Shown piece by piece: positions 51,181 to 59,856 of a stretch of 64,000 nt of DNA. The first letter of the stretch is position 1. Each line of letters starts with the position of its first letter. The stretch comes from Streptomyces spiralis (GTDB lineage: Bacteria > Actinomycetota > Actinomycetes > Streptomycetales > Streptomycetaceae). A model generated the notes under the pieces. It saw only the letters and a program-made list of their open reading frames with translations. It was not told the origin of the DNA and did no database searches. The translations under genes were made by a program, and so were the position numbers. Location of the stretch: the NCBI RefSeq assembly GCF_014654675.1, contig NZ_BNBC01000002.1:186001-250000 (forward strand), in the 5' to 3' direction.

Positions 51181-52227
51181 ATGCGCGAGACAGACGTACT
51201 GGGGGAGGAGGCGGTGACGCCCTCGGCGGTCCCTGCCGCCTCCGTGGCGGCCGACGACGCCTCCGCCCGCGGCCTGCCCCGGTTCTGGCCGATCCTCCTG
51301 CTGGGCGCGGCCGTCGTCCCCGGCGGGGTGATCTTCGCCGCCGGGCGGTGGGCGGACGCGCCTGCGCTGCAGGCCTGGCGGACCGTCTGTCTCGCCGTCA
51401 CCGTCCAGGCGCTGCCCTTCCTGCTGCTCGGCACGGCCCTGTCCGGCGCCATCAACGCCTTCGTACCGGCCCGCGTGTTCAGCCGGGTGCTGCCGAAGCG
51501 GCCCGTCCTCGCCGTCCCGGTGGCCGGGGTCGCCGGAGTCGTCCTGCCCGGCTGCGAATGCGCCTCGGTGCCGGTCGCGAACAGCCTGATCAACCGGGGC
51601 GTGACCCCGGCCGCCGCGTTCGCGTTCCTGCTGTCGGCGCCCGCCGTCAACCCGGTCGTGCTGACCGCCACGGCGATCGCCTTCCCCGGCAAGCCCGCCA
51701 TGGTGCTGGCCCGGCTGCTCGCCTCGCTGGCCACCGCCGCCGTCATGGGCTGGCTCTGGCTCTTCCTGGGCCGTGAGAAGTGGCTCCGGCCCACCGTGCG
51801 GCACACCGGGCACCAGCCGGGGCACAACCGCTGGACGGAGTTCCGGCGCGGCTTCCAGCACGACTTCCTGCACGCGGGCGGCTTCCTGGTGCTCGGCGCC
51901 ATGGCCGCGGCCACCTTCAACGTGACGGTCCCGCGCACGGTGCTCGACACCTTCTCCGGCTCGCCCTGGCTGTCGGTGCTGTTCCTGGCGGCGCTCGCCG
52001 TCCTGCTGGCGGTCTGCTCGGAGGCCGACGCCTTCGTCGCGGCCTCGCTCACCGGGTTCTCCCCCCTCGCCCGGCTGACGTTCATGGTGGTCGGCCCCAT
52101 GGTCGACCTGAAGCTGATCGCCCTTCAGACCGGCACCTTCGGCCGCGCGTTCGCGGTCCGCTTCTCCACCGCCACCATGGTCGTCGCCGTACTGTGCAGC
52201 GCGCTCGTCGGAGGTTTCCTGCTGTGA
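51181..52227 (+). CDS. DUF318/UPF0718 permease (putative metal-related)
   Basis: A 348-residue membrane protein with about eight helices. The family hallmark GCECASVPVANSLINRG is present (a Cys-x-Cys in a membrane-entry loop) and is mirrored later by CSEADAFVAASLTGFS. Family members are linked to metal or metalloid transport (the ArsP permeases belong to the same superfamily). The next gene overlaps its stop by four bases (GTGA), which shows translational coupling to the TIGR03943 protein. ATG 51181 has a GGAG six bases upstream. Substrate unknown. Confidence 0.87.
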   Translation: MRETDVLGEEAVTPSAVPAASVAADDASARGLPRFWPILLLGAAVVPGGVIFAAGRWADAPALQAWRTVCLAVTVQALPFLLLGTALSGAINAFVPARVFSRVLPKRPVLAVPVAGVAGVVLPGCECASVPVANSLINRGVTPAAAFAFLLSAPAVNPVVLTATAIAFPGKPAMVLARLLASLATAAVMGWLWLFLGREKWLRPTVRHTGHQPGHNRWTEFRRGFQHDFLHAGGFLVLGAMAAATFNVTVPRTVLDTFSGSPWLSVLFLAALAVLLAVCSEADAFVAASLTGFSPLARLTFMVVGPMVDLKLIALQTGTFGRAFAVRFSTATMVVAVLCSALVGGFLL

Positions 52228-53015
52228 GACGCCCCCTTCAGGTGGCCCTGCTCGTGCTCAGCGGCCTCGGCCTGCTGCACGCCTCGCTCTTCACCGACCT
52301 CTTCCTGCGCTACGTCAAGGAGGGCATGCGACCGCTGCTGATCGCCTCCGGCGCGGTGCTGCTCGTCCTGGGCGTGGCGGAAGCATGGGCGTCGCGGCCG
52401 GACGCGGGCACCGCCCACGCCCCCCACGACGGTCACGGCCACGCCCCCCACGACGGTCACGGCAACGCCTCCCGCCACGCCGTTCACGGTCACGACCACG
52501 GCTCCGTGCCCCGCGTCGCCTGGCTGCTGCTGCTTCCGGCGCTCAGCCTGCTGTTCTACGCCCCGCCGGCCCTCGGCGCGTACACCGCCTCCCGCGAGGC
52601 CCCCAGGGCCGTCGACCGGCAGAGTCACTTCGACCCGCTGCCCGCGACGTCACCGCTCCCGATGACCCTCACCGACTTCACCCGCCGGGTGCAGCAGGAC
52701 CGCGAGCAGGCCATCCGGGGCCGCACCGTCCTGCTGACCGGCTTCGTCACGCCGGAGAAGGGCCGCGACACCTGGTACCTGACCCGGATCATCCTCTCCT
52801 GCTGCGCGGCGGACGCCCAGTCCGTGAAGGTACGGATCTACGGGACACCGGCGCCGGCCGCCGACACCTGGGTGTCCGTCACCGGTACCTGGCACCCGGG
52901 CGGCACCCTGGGCACGACGTCCGCCCAGGCGGCCATGGACGCCCGTGAGATCAAGAAGATCCCGCGACCGATCAACGGCTACACGGACGACCTCCCGCTC
53001 GTGCCGACCCGCTGA
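52224..53015 (+). CDS. TIGR03943-type membrane protein with His-rich loop
   Basis: A 263-residue partner of the DUF318 permease. The N-terminus has two helices (VALLVLSGLGLLHASLF; LLIASGAVLLVLGVAEAW). A His-rich cytoplasmic or extracytoplasmic loop follows (residues about 65-95, with HAPHDGHG twice, then HAVHGHDHG), then a third helix and a C-terminal soluble domain with a CC pair (IILSCCAADAQ) typical of the family. The His cluster suggests binding of zinc, nickel or a similar metal. The GTG start overlaps the upstream stop codon. Confidence 0.85.
   Translation: MRRPLQVALLVLSGLGLLHASLFTDLFLRYVKEGMRPLLIASGAVLLVLGVAEAWASRPDAGTAHAPHDGHGHAPHDGHGNASRHAVHGHDHGSVPRVAWLLLLPALSLLFYAPPALGAYTASREAPRAVDRQSHFDPLPATSPLPMTLTDFTRRVQQDREQAIRGRTVLLTGFVTPEKGRDTWYLTRIILSCCAADAQSVKVRIYGTPAPAADTWVSVTGTWHPGGTLGTTSAQAAMDAREIKKIPRPINGYTDDLPLVPTR
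52417..52464 (+). repeat. In-frame 24-bp tandem duplication coding for HAPHDGHG
   Basis: Two identical 24-base copies (52417-52440 and 52441-52464) encode HAPHDGHG twice inside the His-rich loop of the TIGR03943 protein. The exact nucleotide identity points to recent expansion, and loop length probably varies between strains. Confidence 0.85.
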
Positions 53016-53043
53016 CGGCTCGGGTGACGGCCGGGGTGAGGGC

Positions 53044-54198
53044 TCACGCCACCGTCACCCACCTCCGCTCGCGTGCCGAGACGGCCATGGCGTCCAGGGC
53101 CGTCGCCGCGGCGACGGCGTCGGCGAGGGTCGCGCCGTGGGCGGTGCCCTCCGTGACGGAGCGCAGGAAGTGGTGGGCCTCGATGACCTTCAGGTCGTCG
53201 TAGCCCATGGCGTTGGCCGCCCCGGGCTGGAAGGCGGCGTACTCACCGTGCCCGGGGCCGACGTGGAGGGTGCTGACGGGCTGGTCCTGGTACGCGGTGC
53301 CGCGGCTGACGCCGAGCTCGCCCATGCGGCGGAAGTCCCAGAACAGCGCGCCCGTGGTGCCGTGGATCTCGAAGCCGTAGGCGTTCTGCTCGCCGACCGA
53401 GACCCGGCAGGCCTCCAGCACGCCTCGGGCGCCCGAGGCGAAGCGCAGCAGGCAGCCGGCGTAGTCGTCGTTCTCGACGGGGCCGGACTCACCGCCCGTC
53501 GCCCGGGCGTGCCCGGCGGTGGCGCCGGCCGGGCGGGCCCGCTCGGGGACGAACACGGCCGTGTCGGCGGCCAGCGAGTCGATCTCGCCGATCAGGTGGC
53601 GGGCGAGGTCGACACCGTGGGAGGCCAGGTCGCCCAGGACCCCGCTGCCGCCGCGCTCGCGCTCGTACCGCCACGTCAGCGCACCTTCGGGGTGGGCGGC
53701 GTAGTCGCTGAACAGCCGGATGCGGACATGGGTCACCGCGCCGATCTCGCCGGTGGCGATCATCTCGCGGGCGGCGGCGACGGCGGGCGCGTTGCGGTAG
53801 TTGAAGCCGACGGTGCCCTGCACGCCGGCCCGCGCGGCCGCGTCGGCGACCGCGCGGGCGTCGTCGGCGGTGAGGCCGACCGGCTTCTCGATCCAGATGT
53901 GCTTGCCGGCCTCGGCCATGGCGACACCGATCTCGCGGTGCAGGAAGTTCGGCGCGGTGATGCTGACCGCCCGCACCCGGGGATCGGCGGCGATCTCCCG
54001 CCAGTCGCGGGTCGCGGAGTCGAAGCCGTACCGCCCGGCCGCCTCGTCCGCCCGGCCGGGCACCTCGTCGGCGACCGCGACCAGGTGCGGACGGACCGTC
54101 AGTTCCGGGAAGTGGTGGGGCACACGGACGTAGGACTGGGTGTGCACCCGCCCCATCCAGCCGAATCCGACGACGGCGACGCCGAGCGTGTTCACCAT
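53044..54198 (-). CDS. Gfo/Idh/MocA-family oxidoreductase
   Basis: A 384-residue NAD(P)-dependent sugar or inositol oxidoreductase. The Rossmann motif VAVVGFGWMGRVHTQSY opens the protein. IWIEKPVGLT carries the EKP motif, and the substrate-domain motif GDLASHGVDLARHLIG follows. It is divergent from a LacI regulator, and the shared gap holds two TGGANCGNTCCA palindromes, so it is probably induced by a specific sugar or polyol. No transporter is adjacent, so the substrate is not indicated. Confidence 0.93.
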   Translation of the reverse strand: MVNTLGVAVVGFGWMGRVHTQSYVRVPHHFPELTVRPHLVAVADEVPGRADEAAGRYGFDSATRDWREIAADPRVRAVSITAPNFLHREIGVAMAEAGKHIWIEKPVGLTADDARAVADAAARAGVQGTVGFNYRNAPAVAAAREMIATGEIGAVTHVRIRLFSDYAAHPEGALTWRYERERGGSGVLGDLASHGVDLARHLIGEIDSLAADTAVFVPERARPAGATAGHARATGGESGPVENDDYAGCLLRFASGARGVLEACRVSVGEQNAYGFEIHGTTGALFWDFRRMGELGVSRGTAYQDQPVSTLHVGPGHGEYAAFQPGAANAMGYDDLKVIEAHHFLRSVTEGTAHGATLADAVAAATALDAMAVSARERRWVTVA

Positions 54199-54222
54199 GG
54201 CAGCCCCTCTTCACAGCCCGTC

Positions 54223-54338
54223 TTTGGACCGATCCAAAACCTCGCTCACCATGACTGTCGCCCCCGCCGGGTGTCAAGGCACTGATCCCGGCCGCGCACT
54301 CGCCCTTTACAAGGGCCGTCCGCTTGTGGAACGGTCCA
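54223..54338. promoter_or_regulatory. Two LacI-type operators (TGGANCGNTCCA)
   Basis: TTTGGACCGATCCAAA (54223-54238) lies 25 bases before the oxidoreductase start, and TGGAACGGTCCA (54327-54338) lies just before the LacI start. Both share the LacI-type form TGGA-NCGN-TCCA with central CG. Their positions suggest control of both divergent genes. Confidence 0.8.
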
Positions 54339-54342
54339 TCGC

Positions 54343-55350
54343 GTGCGACCCCCGACCATTCGTGACGTGGCCGCGCGGGCCGGTGTGTCGAAGTCCCTGG
54401 TCTCGCTGGTGCTGCGCGGCTCCGAGAGCGTGCGTCCCGAGAAGCGGCGGGCCGTCCTCGCCGCGATCGAGGAGCTCGGCTACCGGCCCAACGCCGCCGC
54501 CCGCAGCCTCAGCGAGCGGCGCACCCGAACCGTCGGCGTCCTCCTGAACGACCTGCGCAACCCCTGGTTCGTCGAACTCCTCGACGGACTGAACGCCCGC
54601 CTCCACGACAGCGGCCTGCACGTGCTGCTCGCCGACGGACGGCTCAACCGGCGCCTGGGGCAGGACCTCACCCGTACGTTCACCGAACTGCGTGTGGACG
54701 GCGTGGTCGCCGTCGGCACCCTTCAGGACCCGGCGGCGCTGCGCACGGCGGCCGACCGGGTGCCCACCGTCGTGGCCGGCACCCGGGAACCGGAACTGCC
54801 CGGGGTGGACGTGATCGCGGGCGACGACGAGCGCGGTGCCCGGCTGGCCACCGAGCACCTCATCGGCCTCGGTCACCGGCGCATCGCGCACATCGCGGGG
54901 CGGGGCGCGGTCGGTGAGCTGCGCCGCCGGGGTTTCGAGGCCGCCATGCGCGAGCACGGTCTGGCGGACACGGCGGTGGTGGAGCAGGGCGACCTCACCG
55001 AGGAGGGCGGCTACCGGGCCACCGTCCGGCTGCTGAGCCGCCGGCAGCGGCCGACCGCCGTGTTCGCCGTCAACGACATGACCTGTGTCGGCGCGCTGTC
55101 GGCGGCCGAGGAGAGCGGTCTCAGGGTGCCCGGCGACCTGTCCCTGGCCGGATACGACAACACCTACCTGTCCCGGCTGCGGCACCTGTGGCTGACCACG
55201 GTGGACAACGCGAGCCACGACGTGGGCCGGCGCGCCGCGCAGCGGCTGCTGGACCGGATCGAGGACCCGGGCCGTCCGCGTACCGTGGACCTGACCGTGC
55301 CCGTCCTGGAGGTGCGTGGCACCACGGCAGCGCCGTCCGGCGGCGGCTGA
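54343..55350 (+). CDS. LacI-family transcriptional regulator
   Basis: A 335-residue repressor: HTH (TIRDVAARAGVSKSLVSLVL), hinge (RPNAAARSLSERR) and sugar-binding sensor domain (TVGVLLNDLRNPWFVELLDG... to LAGYDNTYLSRLRHLWLTTV). The GTG start at 54343 lies five bases after a TGGAACGGTCCA operator, so the protein probably shuts off its own gene and the divergent Gfo/Idh/MocA gene. No Shine-Dalgarno sequence is evident. Confidence 0.92.
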   Translation: MRPPTIRDVAARAGVSKSLVSLVLRGSESVRPEKRRAVLAAIEELGYRPNAAARSLSERRTRTVGVLLNDLRNPWFVELLDGLNARLHDSGLHVLLADGRLNRRLGQDLTRTFTELRVDGVVAVGTLQDPAALRTAADRVPTVVAGTREPELPGVDVIAGDDERGARLATEHLIGLGHRRIAHIAGRGAVGELRRRGFEAAMREHGLADTAVVEQGDLTEEGGYRATVRLLSRRQRPTAVFAVNDMTCVGALSAAEESGLRVPGDLSLAGYDNTYLSRLRHLWLTTVDNASHDVGRRAAQRLLDRIEDPGRPRTVDLTVPVLEVRGTTAAPSGGG

Positions 55351-55459
55351 GCCGCTTCACGGCCTCGCGGTGTTCGTCCCGCGCCGCCCGGTGCCGCGCG
55401 GCCCACCGGCGCGAAGCAGAAGGGCGCCGACATGGCCGAACCGGGGTCGGATCCGATCA

Positions 55460-55531
55460 CCTGCGGCAGCCCCGGCCGAGGGTCCTGCGGCGGCCCCGGC
55501 TGAGGGTCCTGCGGCGGCCCCGGCTGAGCGT
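55460..55531. repeat. Tandem repeat, 3 x 24 bp
   Basis: Three contiguous 24-base units (55460-55483, 55484-55507, 55508-55531) with core CCTGCGGCGGCCCCGGCTGA. The last two differ at one base and the first at two. They lie directly after the stop of the RsbW-like gene. Read through in the minus strand they would encode a PGPPQDPR-type repeat, so loss of the stop would extend the protein. Confidence 0.85.
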
Positions 55532-55957
55532 TCAGCCCGCGAGGACCTCCGCCCACCGGCTGGTCCCGCCGCAGTCCGCGCGCACCCCGCACCGGGCCGA
55601 CAGCGCGGTGACGATGTTCAGGCCGCGGCCGTGCTCGTCCGGGTCCGGTGCCGCCGCCGGTCCGGGCGGTGCCGCGGGCCCCAGGTCGCTCACCTCGACG
55701 TGGACGGCCCGTCGGCCGTCGACCGGCAGCCGCCACAGGCGCAGCGTGGCGGGCGGCCGGGCGTGCACGAGTGCGTTGGTGACGAGTTCCGAGACGACGA
55801 GGAGCACGTCGTCGGCGGCTTCGGCGGGCAGGTCCCAGGCGCCCAGGAGCGCGCGAACGCGATGGCGGACGGCCGACACGGTACCTGGCGTGTCCGGCAG
55901 CGGGAAGGCGTGGTCCACCTCCCTGTGAGGCGCGGCCTCGAGCTGCGCTACGGACAT
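55532..55957 (-). CDS. RsbW-like ATP-binding protein (HATPase_c_2)
   Basis: A 141-residue single-domain GHKL ATPase of the anti-sigma/serine-kinase type. The N box is VLLVVSELVTNALVHARPP, the G1-like region is VEVSDLGPAAPPGP and the G2-like is EHGRGLNIVTAL. Many such stand-alone proteins exist in Streptomyces; they phosphorylate an anti-anti-sigma factor or bind a sigma factor. No partner gene is adjacent. It may relate functionally to the PAS-GAF-SpoIIE protein at 2076-4244, whose C-terminal domain is similar. Confidence 0.9.
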   Translation of the reverse strand: MSVAQLEAAPHREVDHAFPLPDTPGTVSAVRHRVRALLGAWDLPAEAADDVLLVVSELVTNALVHARPPATLRLWRLPVDGRRAVHVEVSDLGPAAPPGPAAAPDPDEHGRGLNIVTALSARCGVRADCGGTSRWAEVLAG

Positions 55958-56095
55958 GGTGTCCCCTCCTCCTCCGGGCGGCGCTGCCGACCGGGAGCCG
56001 GGCGCGACAAAGAACGCTAAGAAACGGATGCGTGCCCGGTCAACGCGCGGCGGTCGGCATTACCGAACGGCACTCCTCACCGGGGCAAACAGGAC

Positions 56096-56108
56096 TAAAA
56101 TCACCGTA
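56096..56108 (+). promoter_or_regulatory. -10 box and likely leaderless start of the IclR gene
   Basis: TAAAAT at 56096-56101 ends six bases before the ATG at 56108. No Shine-Dalgarno sequence is present. This is the arrangement of leaderless actinomycete regulator genes. Confidence 0.55.
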
Positions 56109-56875
56109 TGGCCGGACCCGTCCAGTCCATCGAACGAGCGGCGGCGATCCTGCGCCTGCTCGCCGGTGGGCCCCGCAGGCTCGGGCTCGGCGAGGTGGCG
56201 TCGTCCCTCGGGCTGGCCAAGGGCACCGCCCACGGCATTCTGCGCACCCTCCAGCACGTCGACTTCGTCGAGCAGGACGAGGGCACCGGGAAGTACCAGC
56301 TCGGGGCCGCGCTGCTGCACCTGGGCACCAGCTACCTCGACGTCAACGAACTGCGCTCGCGCTCCATCAACTGGGCCGACGCGCTGGCCGCCCGCAGCGG
56401 GGAGGCCGTCCGCCTGGGCACGCCCCTGGAGGGCAAGGTCCTCATCGTCCACCACGTCTTCCGGCCCGACGACACCCTGCAGACCCTGGACGTGGGCGCG
56501 CTGCTGCCACTGCACGCCTCCTCGCTCGGCAAGGTCCTGCTGGCCTTCGGCACCGCCACCCTCGACCCGATGCCCGCGGACGGCCTGGAGGCGTACACCC
56601 GCCACACCCTCGTCGTACGGGAGGACCTGGACCGGGCGCTGGCCGAGATCCGCGAGCTCGGCTGGGGAGCCGAGGTGCAGGAGATGAGCATGGGAGACGC
56701 CGGCATCGCCGCCCCGATCCGCGGCCACGGCGGTCTCGTGGTGGGCGCGATCGGCCTGTCCGGCGCCGTCGAGCGGATCTGCGATCCCCGGGGCCGGCCG
56801 TTGCCCGCGCTGATCGCGCTGCTCCGGGAGGCGGCCCGGGCGATCTCCCGGGATCTGGGGGCGGTTCGCTGGTAG
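56108..56875 (+). CDS. IclR-family regulator, GylR-like
   Basis: A 255-residue regulator. The winged HTH (RAAAILRLLAGGPRRLGLGE, VASSLGLAKGTAHGILRTL) precedes the IclR effector domain (GEAVRLGTPLEGKVLIVHHV, LPLHASSLGKVLLAFG, GDAGIAAPIRGHGGLVVGAIGLSGAVERI). The sequence and the glycerol kinase gene 78 bases downstream indicate a GylR-type repressor of glycerol catabolism, probably responding to glycerol 3-phosphate. It is likely transcribed from a leaderless promoter. Glycerol transporter and glycerol-3-phosphate dehydrogenase genes are not adjacent. Confidence 0.92.
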   Translation: MAGPVQSIERAAAILRLLAGGPRRLGLGEVASSLGLAKGTAHGILRTLQHVDFVEQDEGTGKYQLGAALLHLGTSYLDVNELRSRSINWADALAARSGEAVRLGTPLEGKVLIVHHVFRPDDTLQTLDVGALLPLHASSLGKVLLAFGTATLDPMPADGLEAYTRHTLVVREDLDRALAEIRELGWGAEVQEMSMGDAGIAAPIRGHGGLVVGAIGLSGAVERICDPRGRPLPALIALLREAARAISRDLGAVRW

Positions 56876-56953
56876 ATCCCCGTGGCTCTCCGCTGGACGG
56901 TCTCACCGTCCAGGCCTCCCACGTGCGCGACGCATCGGAAGGACGGTCCGAAC

Positions 56954-58471
56954 ATGGTTGAGCGGTATGTGATGTCCATCGACCAGGGCACCACGTCCAC
57001 ACGATGCATCCTGTTCGACCATCGTGGGCGGCTGGTGTCCGTCGCCCAGCGAGAGCACCAGCAGCACTTCCCCCGGCCCGGCTGGGTCGAGCACGACGCC
57101 CTCGAGATCTGGCGCAACGTCCGGCGCATCGTGCCCGAGGCGCTCGCGAGCGCGGGCGTGGACACCGGGCGGATCGCGGCCGTCGGGATCGCCAACCAGC
57201 GCGAGACGACGGTGCTCTGGGACCGGCGCACCGGCGCCCCGCTGGGCCGGGCCATCGTCTGGCAGGACACCCGCACCGCGCCGCTGGTCGAGGCGCTCCG
57301 GGACCGGCCCGGCGACGAGTTCTTCCTCGACCGCTGCGGCCTGCCGCCCTCCACCTACTTCTCCGCCCCCCGGATCCGCTGGCTGTTCGACCACGTGGAG
57401 GGCCTGGAGCAGCGCGCCCAGGACGGTGATGTGCTGTTCGGCACCGTCGAGAGCTGGCTGATCTGGAACCTGACCGGCGGCACCGACGGCGGCCTGCACA
57501 TCACCGACCCCACCAACGCCAGCCGCACCATGCTCGTCAACATCCGGACCCTGACCTGGGACCCGGAACTCATGGAGTTCTTCGGTGTGCCGCGCACCCT
57601 GCTGCCCGAGATCCGTTCCTCCGCGGAGAGCTACGGCGAGGCCCGGGCGCTGCTTCCCGGCGTCCGCATCACCGCCGCCCTCGGCGACCAGCAGGCCGCC
57701 CTGTTCGGCCAGACCTGCTTCTCGCCCGGCGAGGCCAAGTGCACCTACGGCACCGGCAGCTTCCTGGTGATGAACACCGGCACCGACCTGGTGCGCTCCC
57801 GGCACGGCCTGATCACCACCGTGGCCTACAAGATCGCCGGCCAGCCCACGGTGTACGCCCTGGAGGGCCCGATGGCCGTCACCGGTTCGCTGGTCCAGTG
57901 GTTCCGCGACCGGCTGGGCCTGATCAGCACCGCACCGGAGATCGAGACCCTGGCGCGCACGGTGGAGGACAACGGCGGGTGCTACATCGTCCCCGCCTTC
58001 TCCGGCCTGTTCGCCCCGCACTGGCGCAGCGACGCGCGCGGGGTCGTCGTCGGCCTCACCTCGTACATCACCAAGGGCCATCTGGCGCGGGCCGTCCTGG
58101 AGGCCACCGCCTGGCAGACCCGGGAGGTCGTCGACGCCATGAACGCCGACTCCGGGCTCGCGCTGCGCGAGCTCAAGGTGGACGGCGGCATGACCTCGGA
58201 CAACCTGCTCATGCAGATGCTCGCCGACGTCCTCGACGTACCCGTCGTACGGCCGCTGGTGGCCGAGACGGTCTCCCTCGGCGCCGCCTACGCCGCCGGG
58301 CTCGCCGCCGGATACTGGCCGGACCTGGAGGTCCTGCGCCGCAACTGGCACCGGGCCGCCCAGTGGCTGCCCGACATGGATCCCGAACGGCGCGCGTGGG
58401 AGTACGAGAGCTGGCAGCGGGCCGTCGAACGGTCCCTGGGTTGGGTCCGGGAGCCCGGGCAGCCGCACTGA
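56954..58471 (+). CDS. glpK: Glycerol kinase
   Basis: A 505-residue FGGY-family kinase that phosphorylates glycerol to sn-glycerol 3-phosphate. The N-terminal phosphate loop [29 protein letters not shown] and WQDTRT segments and the C-terminal signature [22 protein letters not shown] are typical. ATG 56954 (MVERYVMS) is set by GGAAGGA nine bases upstream. It is co-directional with the GylR-like gene. Since no glpF or glpD follows, it may be a secondary glycerol kinase locus. Confidence 0.96.
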   Translation: MVERYVMSIDQGTTSTRCILFDHRGRLVSVAQREHQQHFPRPGWVEHDALEIWRNVRRIVPEALASAGVDTGRIAAVGIANQRETTVLWDRRTGAPLGRAIVWQDTRTAPLVEALRDRPGDEFFLDRCGLPPSTYFSAPRIRWLFDHVEGLEQRAQDGDVLFGTVESWLIWNLTGGTDGGLHITDPTNASRTMLVNIRTLTWDPELMEFFGVPRTLLPEIRSSAESYGEARALLPGVRITAALGDQQAALFGQTCFSPGEAKCTYGTGSFLVMNTGTDLVRSRHGLITTVAYKIAGQPTVYALEGPMAVTGSLVQWFRDRLGLISTAPEIETLARTVEDNGGCYIVPAFSGLFAPHWRSDARGVVVGLTSYITKGHLARAVLEATAWQTREVVDAMNADSGLALRELKVDGGMTSDNLLMQMLADVLDVPVVRPLVAETVSLGAAYAAGLAAGYWPDLEVLRRNWHRAAQWLPDMDPERRAWEYESWQRAVERSLGWVREPGQPH

Positions 58472-58729
58472 CGGCTTGGGGGCACCCGGCGGAGTGCCGG
58501 TGCGGTCGTCGGCGTGGCGCGGGTGCAGGTGTTCGGGTGTGCGGCGGGGTGCGGGTATGCGTCTTGGGCGGGATGCGGTTGCGCGTATCCGGCATGCCGC
58601 GCCCGAATCGGCTCCCGGGCCGCTGGTTACTCAGACCCGCGGGGTTCGGAAATGAGCCCCGGGGCTCTCCGCGCCGCGCATCGCGGAGGGCCCGCCCGTG
58701 TCGCGGGCGTGCGGTCACGCGTCCCCGTC

Positions 58730-59050
58730 TCAGCGGTCCAGTTCCTCCTCCACCGGCGGCTTCGGCACCTCACGCAGGTGCTGGGACTGGCCGGGCCTAC
58801 CGCCCTCACGGGCCTGCTCGGCGCGCTGTGCGGGACTCGTGCCGAGGTCGGAGTCGGGGGCCGTGCGCACCGACCGGGCCACCTCCTCGCGGTTGGCGTA
58901 CTGCTCGGGCGGAATCCCGCGCAGCGCCTTCACGACCTCCTGCGGGGCACCGGACCGGTCGGCCGCCTGCACCAGATCGTCCTTGCCGGCCGGGAAGTCG
59001 ACGTCCTTGATGGCTTTCACCACGTCCTGGGCGCTCGTCCTGTGGGCCAT
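58730..59050 (-). CDS. DUF2795 family protein
   Basis: A 106-residue soluble protein. The DUF2795 pattern fills residues 6-70: SAQDVVKAIKDVDFPAGKDD, LVQAADRSGAPQEVVKALRGIPPEQYANREEVARSV. The C-terminal tail is charged and low-complexity (RAEQAREGGRPGQSQHLRE). The function is unknown. Starts at ATG 59050. Confidence 0.85.
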   Translation of the reverse strand: MAHRTSAQDVVKAIKDVDFPAGKDDLVQAADRSGAPQEVVKALRGIPPEQYANREEVARSVRTAPDSDLGTSPAQRAEQAREGGRPGQSQHLREVPKPPVEEELDR

Positions 59051-59346
59051 GACTCCTTCTACCTCTCCGGATGGGATGCGCATCCTTCGGACGCGGAAGC
59101 GAATCCGAATGACCAGGACATACCGGGTATCCGTCGCGGCCTGGCACTCACCTCCCGGTGCCGCCCCGGCGGGCACGGCCGCCTGCGTGCGACTGCCTGC
59201 GATGCTTTCGTGCGGGTCCCGAGGATTCCCGTGGCCGGGACGATTGCGCCGCGTGTGGTCGGGTACGCGACCAGGGCCGTACCGGGGGCGGGCGCCACGA
59301 CCAACTCCGGGCGGGCCGCACGACCGCCGCGACCAGGGAATCTGCC

Positions 59347-59754
59347 ATGGACACACCCGCGCACGACAACACCCCTACGCTCGCCCAGCGGGCGCTGGAC
59401 GTGCTCGCCGAGAACGCCGAGGACACGGCGGCACTGGACGCGCTCGCCGGGAGCGACGTGCTGATCCCCGTACCCGACGACGTGAGCGACGAGGAGGCCA
59501 CCAACCCGTCGGCGGTGGCGCTGCCGGTCCTGGAACAGCCGGGCGGCGTGCCGGTGGTGCCCGTGTTCACCTCCGAACTGGAGATGTCGGAGCTGCTGCC
59601 CTTCGTCTCCCGCTACCGCCTGGTGCCGCTCGGAGCGCTGGCCTCCCAGTGGCCCGCCGAGGACCTGTCGCTCACCATAGACGCCAGCTCCCCGCACGGA
59701 CTGACACTCACCTCGGAGGGCGTACGCACTCTGCTGGCCCGGCCACAGGCCTGA
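59347..59754 (+). CDS. SseB-like N-terminal-domain protein
   Basis: A 135-residue protein resembling the N-terminal SseB domain: ALDVLAENAEDTAALDALAGSDVLIPVP, then LEQPGGVPVVPVFTSELEMSELLP and LSLTIDASSPHGLTLTSEGVRTLL. In actinomycetes such proteins accompany type VII secretion or stand alone; the role is unknown. ATG 59347 follows an AGGGAA site. A longer upstream frame has no good start. Confidence 0.8.
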   Translation: MDTPAHDNTPTLAQRALDVLAENAEDTAALDALAGSDVLIPVPDDVSDEEATNPSAVALPVLEQPGGVPVVPVFTSELEMSELLPFVSRYRLVPLGALASQWPAEDLSLTIDASSPHGLTLTSEGVRTLLARPQA

Positions 59755-59816
59755 GCGGGACCGAGGGAACCCGACAGGACCGACGGGAGCGAGCGGGCGC
59801 GGGACGGGCACGGACA

Positions 59817-59856
59817 GGCTCGTCCCGTCGTCATCGGCCGGCTCGTCCCGTCGTCA
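59817..59856. repeat. Direct repeat GGCTCGTCCCGTCGTCA x 2
   Basis: Two identical 17-base copies (59817-59833 and 59840-59856) lie between the convergent SseB-like and MarR genes. The second copy ends in the stop codon of the MarR gene, so the region was probably made by local duplication of the gene's 3' end. Confidence 0.75.

Noticed and set aside
59158..59346. Longer N-terminus for the SseB-like protein
   Set aside because: The added 63 residues are Arg/Gly/Cys-rich with no homology-like pattern. The internal ATG 59347 has a usable ribosome site and gives a normal domain start.
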